A DNA stretch of 64,000 nucleotides, taken from NCBI GenBank assembly GCA_024123955.1, contig CP099652.1:3906001-3970000 (forward strand). Direction: 5' to 3'. Below the pieces are notes generated by a model. That model was not told the DNA's origin. It searched no databases and saw nothing but the letters and a program-made list of their open reading frames with translations. Below, one piece after another: positions 1 to 8,050 of this stretch. The position numbers and the translations under genes were made by a program. The stretch's first letter is position 1. Every line of letters begins with the position of its first letter. The stretch comes from Oxalobacteraceae bacterium OTU3CINTB1 (lineage in GTDB: Bacteria > Pseudomonadota > Gammaproteobacteria > Burkholderiales > Burkholderiaceae_D).

Positions 1-1
1 C

Positions 2-601
2 TTTACGCGCACCGGCGTCGATCGCGTGCTGAAGTACGCTTTCGAGCTGGCGCGGAGCCGGCCGAAGCAGCACTTGACGTCGGCAACGAAGTCCAACGGG
101 ATTTCGATCAGCATGCCGTATTGGGACGAGCGTTTTGCAGCGATGGGCGCAGGCTATCCCGAAGTCCGGCGCGACCAGTACCACATCGATATTTTGTGCG
201 CGCGGTTTGTATTGTCGCCGGAGCGGTTCGACGTGGTGGTGGCGTCCAATTTGTTCGGCGATATCTTGTCGGACCTGGGGCCGGCATGCACCGGGACGAT
301 CGGGATCGCACCATCGGCCAATTTGAATCCGGAGCGGACCTGGCCGTCGTTGTTCGAGCCGGTGCATGGATCGGCGCCGGATATCTATGGAAAAAACATC
401 GCCAATCCAGTGGCCATGATCTGGTCGGGCGCGATGATGCTGGATTTCCTGGGTGCCGGCGAGGGCAAGTACCGGGCGGCGCATGATGCGATTGTCGCGG
501 CGATCGAATCGTGTATTCAGGACGGCGCGCGGACGCCGGATTTGGGCGGAACGGCCGATACGACGGGCGCGGGCAAGGCGATCGCGGCGGCGTTGAGGTG
601 A
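2..601 (+). CDS. Tartrate/D-malate dehydrogenase, C-terminal part (cut by window edge)
   Basis: This is the C-terminal ~200 residues of an NAD-dependent beta-decarboxylating dehydrogenase that oxidises tartrate or D-malate in the cytoplasm. The reading frame is open to the left edge, so the start lies outside. The family signature VVASNLFGDILSDLGP carries the aspartates that bind the divalent metal. It is followed by the NAD-binding stretch EPVHGSAPDIYGKNIANP. The C-terminus DLGGTADTTGAGKAIA resembles TtuC/DmlA-type enzymes more than the leucine enzyme LeuB. Full-length relatives are about 360 residues, so roughly 160 are missing. The exact substrate (tartrate, D-malate or 3-isopropylmalate) cannot be decided from sequence alone, but tartrate/D-malate is favoured. 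Confidence 0.85.
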   Translation, partial: FTRTGVDRVLKYAFELARSRPKQHLTSATKSNGISISMPYWDERFAAMGAGYPEVRRDQYHIDILCARFVLSPERFDVVVASNLFGDILSDLGPACTGTIGIAPSANLNPERTWPSLFEPVHGSAPDIYGKNIANPVAMIWSGAMMLDFLGAGEGKYRAAHDAIVAAIESCIQDGARTPDLGGTADTTGAGKAIAAALR

Positions 602-625
602 TTGTCGGGTCGCGGGCGGCGCTGT

Positions 626-659
626 GGCGGATTACGCTTCGCTAATCCGCCCTACGTGG
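626..659 (+). repeat. REP-like palindromic element, copy 1
   Basis: GGCGGATTA and TAATCCGCC form a 9-bp stem around CGCTTCGC, followed by the tail CTACGTGG. The same unit recurs at 7811-7982, 27550-27585 and 54012-54044, always between genes. Here it lies between two convergent genes. It looks like a dispersed REP-type repeat, and as a transcript it could form a stable hairpin. Confidence 0.8.
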
Positions 660-748
660 ATCCTGGTTTACGCACCGTGCCGATTCTCCGCGAACACGTA
701 GCATGCAGACCAGCGTCTCCGGCATGGCCAATTTCCGCGCCAATCGCC

Positions 749-1276
749 CTACTTTGCTGCAATGACGCCGCAGGCCAAACGGGCGCCGGAATTGCCGGTC
801 GGCTGGGTCACCATGTCGTCCGGCGCCGCGTGGACGATCACCGAGCGGCCGACCGCGTTGGCCGGGTTGCCGTCGGTCAGGTTGATCTGCGTCAGCGGCA
901 CCGTCACATCGAGCTCGGCCACGCCCTTGTCGTTGGCGTTCAGGTTGCCGAAGTCGCCGCCGTGGTGCGCCGCCTTGGCCGGATCGCCGTGCTGCGTCGT
1001 CGACGGGTTGAAGTGGCCGCCGGCACTGGTGCCGTCCGGCGCCGAGCAGTCGCCCTTTTCGTGAATGTGGAAGCCGTGCAAGCCGGGCGTCAGTCCTTCG
1101 ATGCGGGCCTTGACGCGCAAGCCGTCCTTGCCTTGCTCGAAATTCACGACGCCGCTGACCTTGTTGCCGGCGGTGGCCTTCAACGGCGCCTCGGCGGTCG
1201 TACTCGCGGCAAAGGCGGTCGATGCCGCCATCAGGGACAAACTCATCATGCAGCGCACTAGGGCGATCTTCTTCAT
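749..1276 (-). CDS. sodC: Periplasmic Cu/Zn superoxide dismutase
   Basis: This enzyme dismutates superoxide to hydrogen peroxide and oxygen in the periplasm. The 175-residue protein starts with a signal peptide (about residues 1-23, ending AASTAFA). Metal-ligand motifs follow in the expected order: HGFHIHEKGDCS, GGHFNP and HGGDFGN, then the C-terminal GNSGARLACG with the second cysteine of the conserved disulfide. The start at 1276 is preferred over an in-frame ATG 13 codons upstream because it sits behind AGGAAAT and begins directly with the signal peptide. The gene follows the oxidoreductase at 1404 on the same strand after about 130 bases and probably has its own promoter. It converges with the dehydrogenase on its left. 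Confidence 0.95.
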   Translation of the reverse strand: MKKIALVRCMMSLSLMAASTAFAASTTAEAPLKATAGNKVSGVVNFEQGKDGLRVKARIEGLTPGLHGFHIHEKGDCSAPDGTSAGGHFNPSTTQHGDPAKAAHHGGDFGNLNANDKGVAELDVTVPLTQINLTDGNPANAVGRSVIVHAAPDDMVTQPTGNSGARLACGVIAAK

Positions 1277-1403
1277 ATATTTCCTATCTTCAAGAGAGTA
1301 CTTCGGGTACGTCAAGCAAGGTCTAGGCTACCGCTTATTGGTCGGATCGACAACAGTCGTAATGTAGAGTGTGTGAAACAATTCACCTATCAACAAATCA
1401 CGA

Positions 1404-2408
1404 TCAAATCAGCTTGACCAGCTGCTTGCCGAAATTCCGCCCTTCCATCAGGCCGATGAACGCGTCCGGCGCCGAGGCCAGTCCCTGCGCCACCGATTCG
1501 CGATACTTGAGTTTGCCATCGGCGACCAGCTCCCCCAGCTCCTGCAAGCCCTGCGACCAGAAGTCCATGTGCTCGGTGATGATGAAGCCGCGCAAGGTCA
1601 GACGATTGATCAGCAGCATGCGCGAGTTCTTGATCGACAGATCTGCTCCGGCGAAACCGGCGATGATGCCGCACAACGCGATGCGCGCGAAGGCGTTGGT
1701 GCGCGCCAGCGACGCATCGAGCACCGCTCCGCCAACGTTTTCGAAGATGCCGTCGACGCCATCCGGCGTTGCCGCCTCCAGATCCCGTTCCAGGTTGCCG
1801 GCCTTGTAATCGATGCAGGCGTCGAAGCCCAGTTCATCGACCACGTATGCGCATTTCTCCGCCCCGCCGGCGATGCCGACCGCGCGGCAGCCGCGCAGTT
1901 TGGCCAACTGTCCGACGACGCTGCCGACCGCGCCGCTGGCGGCCGAAACCACGATCGTTTCACCCGGTTTGGACGCCATGATCTGGTTGAAGCCGTACCA
2001 TGCCGCCATGCCGGGCATGCCGACCGCGCCCAGATAAGCCGACAGAGGGATGCCGGAAGGATCGAGCTTGCGCAGCATGGCGCCGTCGGAAACGCCCATT
2101 TCGCTCCAGCCAAGCACGCCGCCGACGAACGCGCCGGCCTGATAACGCGCATTGCGCGACGCCAGCACTTGGCCGACAGTGCCGCCGATCATGGTTTCAT
2201 CGAGCGCCTGGCAATCGGCGTAGCTTTTGGACGCGCTCATGCGCCCGCGCATATACGGGTCCAGCGACAGATAGTGGTTGCGGATCAACACCTGGCCGTC
2301 GGCCAACTCCGGCACGGGCACCGTCTCCAGGCGGAAGTTCTCGGGCAATACCGGGCCGCGCGGACGCGAGGCGAGGACGATGCGCTGGTAGGTCGAAGGA
2401 ATATCCAT
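1404..2408 (-). CDS. NADP-dependent MDR oxidoreductase (CurA/leukotriene B4 dehydrogenase-like)
   Basis: This is a 334-residue zinc-free medium-chain dehydrogenase/reductase. Such enzymes usually reduce the double bond of alpha,beta-unsaturated ketones or aldehydes using NADPH. The N-terminal half has the family hallmark YLSLDPYMRGRM. The Rossmann motif AASGAVGSVVGQLAK lies near residue 155, and LTLRGFIITEH near the C-terminus is also typical. It is the last gene of a leftward operon with thiolase, acyl-CoA dehydrogenase and the Dabb protein. Its ATG directly abuts the upstream stop codon, so translational coupling is likely. A role in clearing reactive enals or enones formed during lipid breakdown is an inference from this context. 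Confidence 0.88.
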   Translation of the reverse strand: MDIPSTYQRIVLASRPRGPVLPENFRLETVPVPELADGQVLIRNHYLSLDPYMRGRMSASKSYADCQALDETMIGGTVGQVLASRNARYQAGAFVGGVLGWSEMGVSDGAMLRKLDPSGIPLSAYLGAVGMPGMAAWYGFNQIMASKPGETIVVSAASGAVGSVVGQLAKLRGCRAVGIAGGAEKCAYVVDELGFDACIDYKAGNLERDLEAATPDGVDGIFENVGGAVLDASLARTNAFARIALCGIIAGFAGADLSIKNSRMLLINRLTLRGFIITEHMDFWSQGLQELGELVADGKLKYRESVAQGLASAPDAFIGLMEGRNFGKQLVKLI

Positions 2409-2711
2409 TTACACCTCGTAGTCCATGCATTGGCGCTGATCGCGCACGGCGCCGAAGAACGGCTTGATCGCCACGTGGTCCGGGTGTTCCTGATAGGCGT
2501 CCAGCGCGGCCTTGTCGGTGAACTCGGAATACAAAATCACATCGTAGGTCGCCTCCAGCCCCGGCTGCGCCAGCGCCGCCTCGAACTTCAGGATGCCCGG
2601 CACCAGAGCGGCGCAACCATCGAGCATTGCTTTCATCTTGGCGGCATTGGTGGCACGGTCGCCGCCTTCGGCGTGTTCTTTCAGTTTCCACATCACGATG
2701 TGTTTCAGCAT
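2409..2711 (-). CDS. Dabb (stress-responsive A/B barrel) domain protein
   Basis: This 100-residue protein consists of a single dimeric alpha-beta barrel (Dabb) domain. It opens with the typical MLKHIVMWKLKE strand and later has the barrel segment YDVILYSEFTDKAALDAYQ. The biochemical role of the family is largely unknown; some members act on small aromatic or polyketide-like molecules. It is encoded between acyl-CoA dehydrogenase (13 bases upstream) and the MDR oxidoreductase (no gap), so it belongs to the fatty-acid degradation operon. No active-site residue can be assigned with certainty. Confidence 0.88.
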   Translation of the reverse strand: MLKHIVMWKLKEHAEGGDRATNAAKMKAMLDGCAALVPGILKFEAALAQPGLEATYDVILYSEFTDKAALDAYQEHPDHVAIKPFFGAVRDQRQCMDYEV

Positions 2712-2723
2712 TTTTATCCTTTG

Positions 2724-4649
2724 TTAGAACCACGCATCCTGCATATCGAGCGTGGTGGTGTCCACGCTGGCCAGCAGCTCGAGCTGCTGCGCCACCTTCG
2801 GCAGCTCCCAGCGGTAGAAGAAGCGGCAAGCCTGCAGCTTGCCTCGGTAAAAGCTGACATCCGCAGCGTTGGCGTCGGCAAGCGCACGCGCCGCCAGGAA
2901 TGCCTGCTGGAGCCAGATCCACGCCAGCACCACGTGGCCGACCGCTTCCAGATAGGCGCTGGCGTTGGCCAGCGTCTTGTTCATGTCGCCGACAGCATAC
3001 AGGCTCTGCGTGACTTGTTCCACCCTCTGCCATGCCGTATCGAGCACGTCGGCGTGCGCCAGCAGTTCGGCGGCGATGTCATCGGCCGCTTCGGCCGACA
3101 GGTGTGCGCTGGCCGCGTGGACTGCGCCGGGCGCGCCGATGCCGCCGCGCACCTTGCGCACCGTGCGCCGCAACTCGGCGCCGAAGGCCTTGAACAGCGC
3201 GCCGTCCTGCGTCGCCACTTTCCGGCCCAGCAAATCCAGGCCGTGGATGCCGTGCGTGCCTTCGTGGATGGCGTTGAGGCGGTTGTCGCGGTAGAACTGT
3301 TCGACGTTGTATTCGCGCGTATAGCCGTAGCCGCCGTGCACCTGGATCGCCAGGCTATTGGCCTCGACGCACCATTGCGACGGCCACGACTTGGTGACCG
3401 GCGTGAGGAAATCGAGCAAGCGGCCGGCGTGTTCGCGCGCTTCCGGCGTTTCGGCGGTGTTCTGCTCGTCGACCAGGCGCGAGCAATACAGCACCAGTCC
3501 CAGCGCGCCTTCGACGTAAGCCTTCTGCGCCAGCAGCATGCGCCGCACGTCGGTGTGTTCGATGATGGTCAGCTGCGGCTGGGCCGGGTCCTTCTGCGCC
3601 GGATGGCGGCCTTGCGGGCGGTTGCGCGCGTAGTCAAGCGCGTGCAGATAGCCGGTGTAGCCCAGCACGGCCGCGCCGAGGCCGACGCAGATACGCGCGT
3701 CATTCATCATGTGGAACATATTGGCCAGCCCCTGGTGGGCGGTGCCGACCAGATACCCGACCGCCCCGCCTTTGCTCATCGGCTTGAATTTGCCCTCGCC
3801 GAAGTTGAGCAGGCAGTTGGTGGCGCCGCGATTGCCCATCTTGTGGTTCAGGCCGGCCAGCACGACATCGTTGCGCTCGCCCCGGCTACCATCCTCGTTG
3901 ACCAGGAACTTGGGCACGATGAACAGCGAGATGCCTTTGACGCCTGGAATCAGCTTGCCGTCCGGGCCGGGTATCTTGGCCAGCACCAGATGGACGATGT
4001 TGTCCGACAGCTCGTGCTCGCCGGCCGTGATCCACATCTTGTTGCCGCTGAGGCGGTACTGGCGTTCGCCATCCACGCCGTTGACCGGATCGGGTTCGGC
4101 GCGGGTGGTGATGTCCGACAGGCTGGAGCCGGCCTGCGGCTCGGACAGGCACATGGTGCCGAAGTAGCGGCCGGCGAACATCGGATCGGCGAAGCGCCGC
4201 ACCTGCTCCGGCGTCCCGCACTTGAGCAAGGTGCCGGCGTTGCTCGTGGTCAGGAAGGTGTAGGCCGTGGTGCTGACGTTGGCGGCGGTGAAGTAGCACG
4301 CCAGGGTCTTTTCCACCACGCACGGCAGCTGCATGCCGCCGCGCTCGTAGTCCTGACCCGACGCCATCAGACCCGCCGCCGAGTAGGCGTCCAGCGCCAC
4401 CTTCACGTCGGGAATCATCTTGACGTTCAGGCAGTGCTCGCCGGGCACCGCGTGCGGCTCCTGGCTGTCGCTTTTCTTGTTGTGCGGCTCAAACAGATCG
4501 GCGGCCAGCTGCTCGGCCGTGTCGATGGCGGCGTCGAAGGTTTCGCGGTTGTGGTCCCGGAAGCGCTCGCGGTTAGTGAGCGATTCCACGTCCAGCCATT
4601 CGTACAGCATGAAGTCGATGTCGCGGCGCGACAGCAGTTTCGATGCCAT
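2724..4649 (-). CDS. Acyl-CoA dehydrogenase, long form with C-terminal extension
   Basis: This 641-residue FAD enzyme catalyses the first, alpha,beta-dehydrogenation step of acyl-CoA beta-oxidation. It is longer than the ~380-residue classical enzymes and resembles the family with an extra C-terminal helical domain, which includes DmdC-type 3-methylthiopropanoyl-CoA dehydrogenases. Visible motifs are the flavin/substrate segment CLSEPQAGSSLSDI, WITAGEHEL, and VHGGYGYTREYNVEQ. IHEGTHGIHGLDLLGRK contains the probable catalytic base Glu463. The gene lies four bases downstream of the thiolase in the same operon, which supports a fatty-acid role over dimethylsulfoniopropionate use. The chain-length preference cannot be read from the sequence. 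Confidence 0.92.
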   Translation of the reverse strand: MASKLLSRRDIDFMLYEWLDVESLTNRERFRDHNRETFDAAIDTAEQLAADLFEPHNKKSDSQEPHAVPGEHCLNVKMIPDVKVALDAYSAAGLMASGQDYERGGMQLPCVVEKTLACYFTAANVSTTAYTFLTTSNAGTLLKCGTPEQVRRFADPMFAGRYFGTMCLSEPQAGSSLSDITTRAEPDPVNGVDGERQYRLSGNKMWITAGEHELSDNIVHLVLAKIPGPDGKLIPGVKGISLFIVPKFLVNEDGSRGERNDVVLAGLNHKMGNRGATNCLLNFGEGKFKPMSKGGAVGYLVGTAHQGLANMFHMMNDARICVGLGAAVLGYTGYLHALDYARNRPQGRHPAQKDPAQPQLTIIEHTDVRRMLLAQKAYVEGALGLVLYCSRLVDEQNTAETPEAREHAGRLLDFLTPVTKSWPSQWCVEANSLAIQVHGGYGYTREYNVEQFYRDNRLNAIHEGTHGIHGLDLLGRKVATQDGALFKAFGAELRRTVRKVRGGIGAPGAVHAASAHLSAEAADDIAAELLAHADVLDTAWQRVEQVTQSLYAVGDMNKTLANASAYLEAVGHVVLAWIWLQQAFLAARALADANAADVSFYRGKLQACRFFYRWELPKVAQQLELLASVDTTTLDMQDAWF

Positions 4650-4653
4650 GGGC

Positions 4654-5832
4654 TCAGACCACTTCGAACAGGCCGGCAGCGCCCTGGCCGCCGCCGATGC
4701 ACATCGTCACCACCACATATTTGACGCCGCGCCGTTTGCCTTCCAGCAGCGCGTGGCCGGTCAGGCGCGCGCCCGACACGCCGTACGGATGGCCGACGGC
4801 GATGGCGCCGCCGTTGACGTTGAGGCGGTCCATCGGAATGCCCAGCTTGTCCGCGCAATACAGCACCTGCACGGCGAAGGCCTCGTTCAATTCCCACAAG
4901 CCGATGTCCTCGACCTTGAGCCCGGCCTTCTTGAGCAGCTTGGGAATCGCGAACACCGGGCCGATACCCATCTCGTCCGGTTCGCAGCCAGCCACGGCGA
5001 AGCCACGGAAGATGCCCAGCGGTGCCAGCCCCTTGGCGGCGGCCGTCTGCGCGCTCATGACGATGGCCATCGAGCCGCCGTCGGAGAACTGGCTGGCGTT
5101 GCCGGCGCTGATGACGCCGCCCGGCACGGCGCTGCGGATCTTGGCCACGCCTTCGTAGGTGGTGTCGGCGCGGATGCCTTCGTCGGCCGAGATCGTCACT
5201 TCGCGGCTCAGCAGCATGCCCGATTCCTTGTCGGCCACGCCCATCACCGTGGTCATCGGCACGATTTCGGCGTCGAACAGCCCTGCGGCCTGGGCGGCGG
5301 CGGCGCGCTGCTGGCTTTGCACGCCGTACTGGTCCTGGCGCTCGCGGCTGATGTTGTAGCGCTTGGCGACCGTCTCGGCCGTTTGCAGCATGGGCCAGTA
5401 CAGCTCCGGCTTGTGCTCGGACAGCCACACTTCCTTATACATATGGGTGTTCATTTCCTGCTGCACGCAGGAGATCGACTCGACGCCTCCGGCGGCGTAG
5501 ATATCGCCCTCGCCGGCGATAATGCTTTGCGCGGCCGTGGCGATGGTTTGCAGGCCCGACGAGCAGAAGCGGTTGATGGTCATGCCGGCGGTGGTGACAG
5601 GGCAACCGCCGCGCAGCGCGATCTGGCGGGCGATGTTGCCGCCGGTGGCGCCTTCCGGATTGGCGCAGCCGACCAGCACGTCCTCGACCTCGCCGGGCTC
5701 GATGCCGGCGCGCGCGATCGCCGCCTGCAACACATGGCCGCCCAGGGTGGCGCCGTGCGTCATGTTGAACGCGCCCTTCCAGGATTTGGCAAGCCCGGTG
5801 CGGGCGGTCGAAACGATGACGGCATCTATCAT
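4654..5832 (-). CDS. Acetyl-CoA C-acyltransferase (thiolase)
   Basis: This 392-residue thiolase cleaves 3-ketoacyl-CoA with CoA, the last step of beta-oxidation, or can run in the biosynthetic direction. The nucleophile is Cys90 in [10 protein letters not shown]. The other active-site residues are His348 in [11 protein letters not shown] and Cys378 in [10 protein letters not shown]. It is the promoter-proximal gene of the operon that continues with acyl-CoA dehydrogenase, the Dabb protein and the MDR oxidoreductase. A palindromic site 53 bases before the ATG matches one before the hydratase/dehydrogenase gene (start at 10991), which suggests co-regulation. FadA-type degradation is the likeliest role given the neighbours. 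Confidence 0.93.
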   Translation of the reverse strand: MIDAVIVSTARTGLAKSWKGAFNMTHGATLGGHVLQAAIARAGIEPGEVEDVLVGCANPEGATGGNIARQIALRGGCPVTTAGMTINRFCSSGLQTIATAAQSIIAGEGDIYAAGGVESISCVQQEMNTHMYKEVWLSEHKPELYWPMLQTAETVAKRYNISRERQDQYGVQSQQRAAAAQAAGLFDAEIVPMTTVMGVADKESGMLLSREVTISADEGIRADTTYEGVAKIRSAVPGGVISAGNASQFSDGGSMAIVMSAQTAAAKGLAPLGIFRGFAVAGCEPDEMGIGPVFAIPKLLKKAGLKVEDIGLWELNEAFAVQVLYCADKLGIPMDRLNVNGGAIAVGHPYGVSGARLTGHALLEGKRRGVKYVVVTMCIGGGQGAAGLFEVV

Positions 5833-5878
5833 GGATATCTCCTGTGGATTATTTTAGTCGGGCCAGAATAGCATATTT

Positions 5879-5892
5879 AGTACGACCGTTCT
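5879..5892. promoter_or_regulatory. Putative fatty-acid-degradation operator, site 1
   Basis: AGTACGACCGTTCT is an imperfect palindrome of the form AGNACGNNCGTNCT. It is centred about 53 bases upstream of the thiolase ATG and about 138 bases upstream of the divergent transporter ATG. A matching site occurs at 11044-11057 at a similar distance before the other beta-oxidation gene. TetR-type regulators of fatty-acid degradation in betaproteobacteria bind palindromes of this size. The identity of the regulator is not shown in this window. Confidence 0.5.
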
Positions 5893-6023
5893 TAATTCAA
5901 TTTGTCAGTTTGGCGTAAGTTTGAAGCAAGCATGACGTAAGGTTCGGCGGCCACACTGCATTCAAGCTGACGGAGTAATAACTATCGCGGCTAGTGAAGT
6001 TCAAATAATTACAGGAGACATAT

Positions 6024-7721
6024 ATGGCAACCCCAACAGGCACCGCAGACCTGCGCAATCCGCCCAAATCGACGGTGATCACGCCGGAAGAACGCAAGGT
6101 GATTTTCGCCTCGTCGCTGGGCACGGTCTTTGAATGGTACGATTTCTATTTGTACGGCGCGCTGGCGTCGATCATCGCCAAGCAGTTCTTCATCGGCGAC
6201 CCCACCACCACCTTCATTTTCGCGCTGCTGGCCTTTGCCGCCGGCTTCATCGTGCGTCCGTTCGGCGCGCTCGTGTTCGGCCGCCTGGGCGACATGATCG
6301 GCCGTAAATACACCTTCCTGATCACCATCCTGATCATGGGCGCGTCGACCTTCATCGTCGGCCTGTTGCCCGGCTACGCGGCCATCGGCATTGCCGCGCC
6401 GATCATCCTGGTGGTCCTGCGCATCCTGCAGGGCCTGGCGCTGGGCGGCGAGTACGGCGGCGCGGCGACCTACGTCGCCGAGCACGCACCGAACGGCAAG
6501 CGCGGCTCCTTCACCGCCTGGATTCAAACCACCGCGACACTGGGCCTGTTCCTGTCGCTGCTGGTCATCCTGGGCACCCGCACCGCCGTCGGCGAGGAAG
6601 CGTTCAACGCCTGGGGCTGGCGCGTGCCGTTCCTGGTGTCGGTGTTGCTGCTGGGTGTTTCGGTGTGGATCCGCCTGTCGATGAACGAATCGCCGGCCTT
6701 CGCCAAAATGAAAGCCGAAGGCAAGACCTCGAAAGCGCCGCTGAGCGAAGCGTTCGGCCAGTGGAAAAACCTGAAAGTGGTGATCCTGGCGCTGGTCGGC
6801 CTGACCATGGGCCAGGCGGTGGTGTGGTACACCGGCCAGTTCTACGCGCTGTTCTTCATGACGCAAACCCTCAAGATCGACGGCGCCAGCGCCAACATCA
6901 TGACCGCGATCTCGCTGGCCCTGGCCACGCCGTTCTTCATCTTCTTCGGCATGCTGTCGGACAAGATCGGTCGTAAATGGATCATCCTGGGCGGTTGCGT
7001 GATTGCCGCGGCCACCTACTTCCCGCTGTTCGGCGCGCTGACCCACTACGGCAACCCGGCGCTGGAGACCGCGTTGAAGAACTCGCCAGTGGTGGTCGTC
7101 GCCGATCCGGCATCGTGCCACTTCCAGTTCAACCCGACCGGCACCACCAAGTTCCCATCGTCGTGCGACATCGCCACCGGCATCCTGTCGAACGCGTCGG
7201 TCGCCTACACCAAGGAAGCGGCACCGGCCGGCAGTGTCGCCAAGATCAAGATCGGCGACAAGGAAGTGCCATCGTTCAACGCTGTCATGACGCCTGACAA
7301 CCTGAACTTCGACGCCGACAGCAAGAAGACCGAAGCCGCGCTGAAGAAAGAGGTGGCTGCCGCGATCAAGGTCGCCGGCTATCCGGCCAAGGCCGACGAG
7401 TCGCAGATGAACAAGCCGATGATCGTTGCGATCCTGTTCATCCTGGTGCTGTATGTGACGATGGTGTACGGCCCGATCGCCGCGATGTTGGTTGAAATGT
7501 TCCCGACCCGCATCCGCTACACCTCGATGTCCCTGCCTTACCACATCGGCAACGGCTGGTTCGGCGGTCTGCTGCCGACGATCTCGTTCGCGCTGGTCGC
7601 GTTCAAGGGCGACATCTACTACGGCCTGTGGTATCCGATCGTCATCGCCCTGATCACCGCCGTGATCGGCGCGCTGTTCGTCCGCGAAACCAAGGACAAC
7701 AACATCTACGCCAACGACTAA
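6024..7721 (+). CDS. MFS transporter, metabolite:H+ symporter (MHS) type with a large extra loop
   Basis: This 565-residue inner-membrane transporter of the ShiA/ProP/KgtP-like MHS branch of the major facilitator superfamily probably imports an organic acid with protons. The N-terminal region has TVFEWYDFYLYGALA, then the loop 2-3 signature GRLGDMIGRKY. The second-half counterpart GMLSDKIGRKW lies near residue 315. Unusually, about 110 hydrophilic residues (roughly 345-470, containing two cysteines) interrupt the C-terminal helix bundle. The protein resumes with typical helices (VEMFPTRIRYTSMSLPYHIGNGWFGG). The start follows AGGAGA with good spacing. It diverges from the thiolase operon and is followed by a strong terminator, so it is monocistronic. 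The substrate is unknown. Confidence 0.92.
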   Translation: MATPTGTADLRNPPKSTVITPEERKVIFASSLGTVFEWYDFYLYGALASIIAKQFFIGDPTTTFIFALLAFAAGFIVRPFGALVFGRLGDMIGRKYTFLITILIMGASTFIVGLLPGYAAIGIAAPIILVVLRILQGLALGGEYGGAATYVAEHAPNGKRGSFTAWIQTTATLGLFLSLLVILGTRTAVGEEAFNAWGWRVPFLVSVLLLGVSVWIRLSMNESPAFAKMKAEGKTSKAPLSEAFGQWKNLKVVILALVGLTMGQAVVWYTGQFYALFFMTQTLKIDGASANIMTAISLALATPFFIFFGMLSDKIGRKWIILGGCVIAAATYFPLFGALTHYGNPALETALKNSPVVVVADPASCHFQFNPTGTTKFPSSCDIATGILSNASVAYTKEAAPAGSVAKIKIGDKEVPSFNAVMTPDNLNFDADSKKTEAALKKEVAAAIKVAGYPAKADESQMNKPMIVAILFILVLYVTMVYGPIAAMLVEMFPTRIRYTSMSLPYHIGNGWFGGLLPTISFALVAFKGDIYYGLWYPIVIALITAVIGALFVRETKDNNIYAND

Positions 7722-7746
7722 TGCTGGCGCGCTGAGGCGCAAAGAG

Positions 7747-7784
7747 GCCGGGTTCCGCTAAGCGGACCCGGCCTTTTTTTTGTT
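7747..7784 (+). terminator. Rho-independent terminator of the MFS gene
   Basis: GGCCGGGTTCCGC pairs with GCGGACCCGGCC around a TAA loop with one bulged T, followed by a run of eight or more T. It lies about 25 bases after the stop codon. Confidence 0.9.
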
Positions 7785-7810
7785 TTAGGTCACGCCGAAA
7801 ATCTTCTAAA

Positions 7811-7982
7811 CCACGTAGGGCGGATTAGGCGGCACGCCGTAATCCGCCGTTTGTGAGCCGCCAACGGAGCACGCATTGGCGGATTACGCTTCGCTCTCAA
7901 GTCCTCCGGCAGGAGGACGCTCCTTCGATGGGCCCCCGGCGGATTGGCGGGCCTCGCCCGCAAATCCGCCCTACGTGGTTTA
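7811..7982. repeat. Composite REP-like cluster, copies 2 and 3 in opposite orientation
   Basis: An inverted copy (CCACGTAGGGCGGATTA then TAATCCGCC, 7811-7848) faces a direct copy whose halves are split. GGCGGATTACGCTTCGC is at 7878-7894 and AATCCGCCCTACGTGG at 7963-7978. The ~70-base insert contains its own hairpin, GTCCTCC/GGAGGAC at 7901-7918. The arrangement is like a bacterial interspersed mosaic element. It fills the space between two convergent genes, and no coding sequence is seen in it. Confidence 0.75.
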
Positions 7983-8000
7983 GTGCGGCTCAGGCGGGAC

Positions 8001-8028
8001 AAAAAAAAGGCCGCCATCGCTGGCGGCC
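8001..8028 (-). terminator. Rho-independent terminator of the PEP-CTERM gene
   Basis: Read leftward, GGCCGCCA and TGGCGGCC form a perfect 8-bp stem with loop GCGA, followed by eight T. It begins about 22 bases after the stop codon of the gene at 8051-8698. Confidence 0.9.
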
Positions 8029-8050
8029 CCAAGGCTGAACCCACTTGTTA

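Noticed and set aside
1569..4724. A 1051-codon open frame on the plus strand opposite the acyl-CoA dehydrogenase operon
   Set aside because: It is the mirror of high-G+C coding on the other strand: Arg/His/Gly/Ala-rich with no domain, and it spans several well-supported genes.
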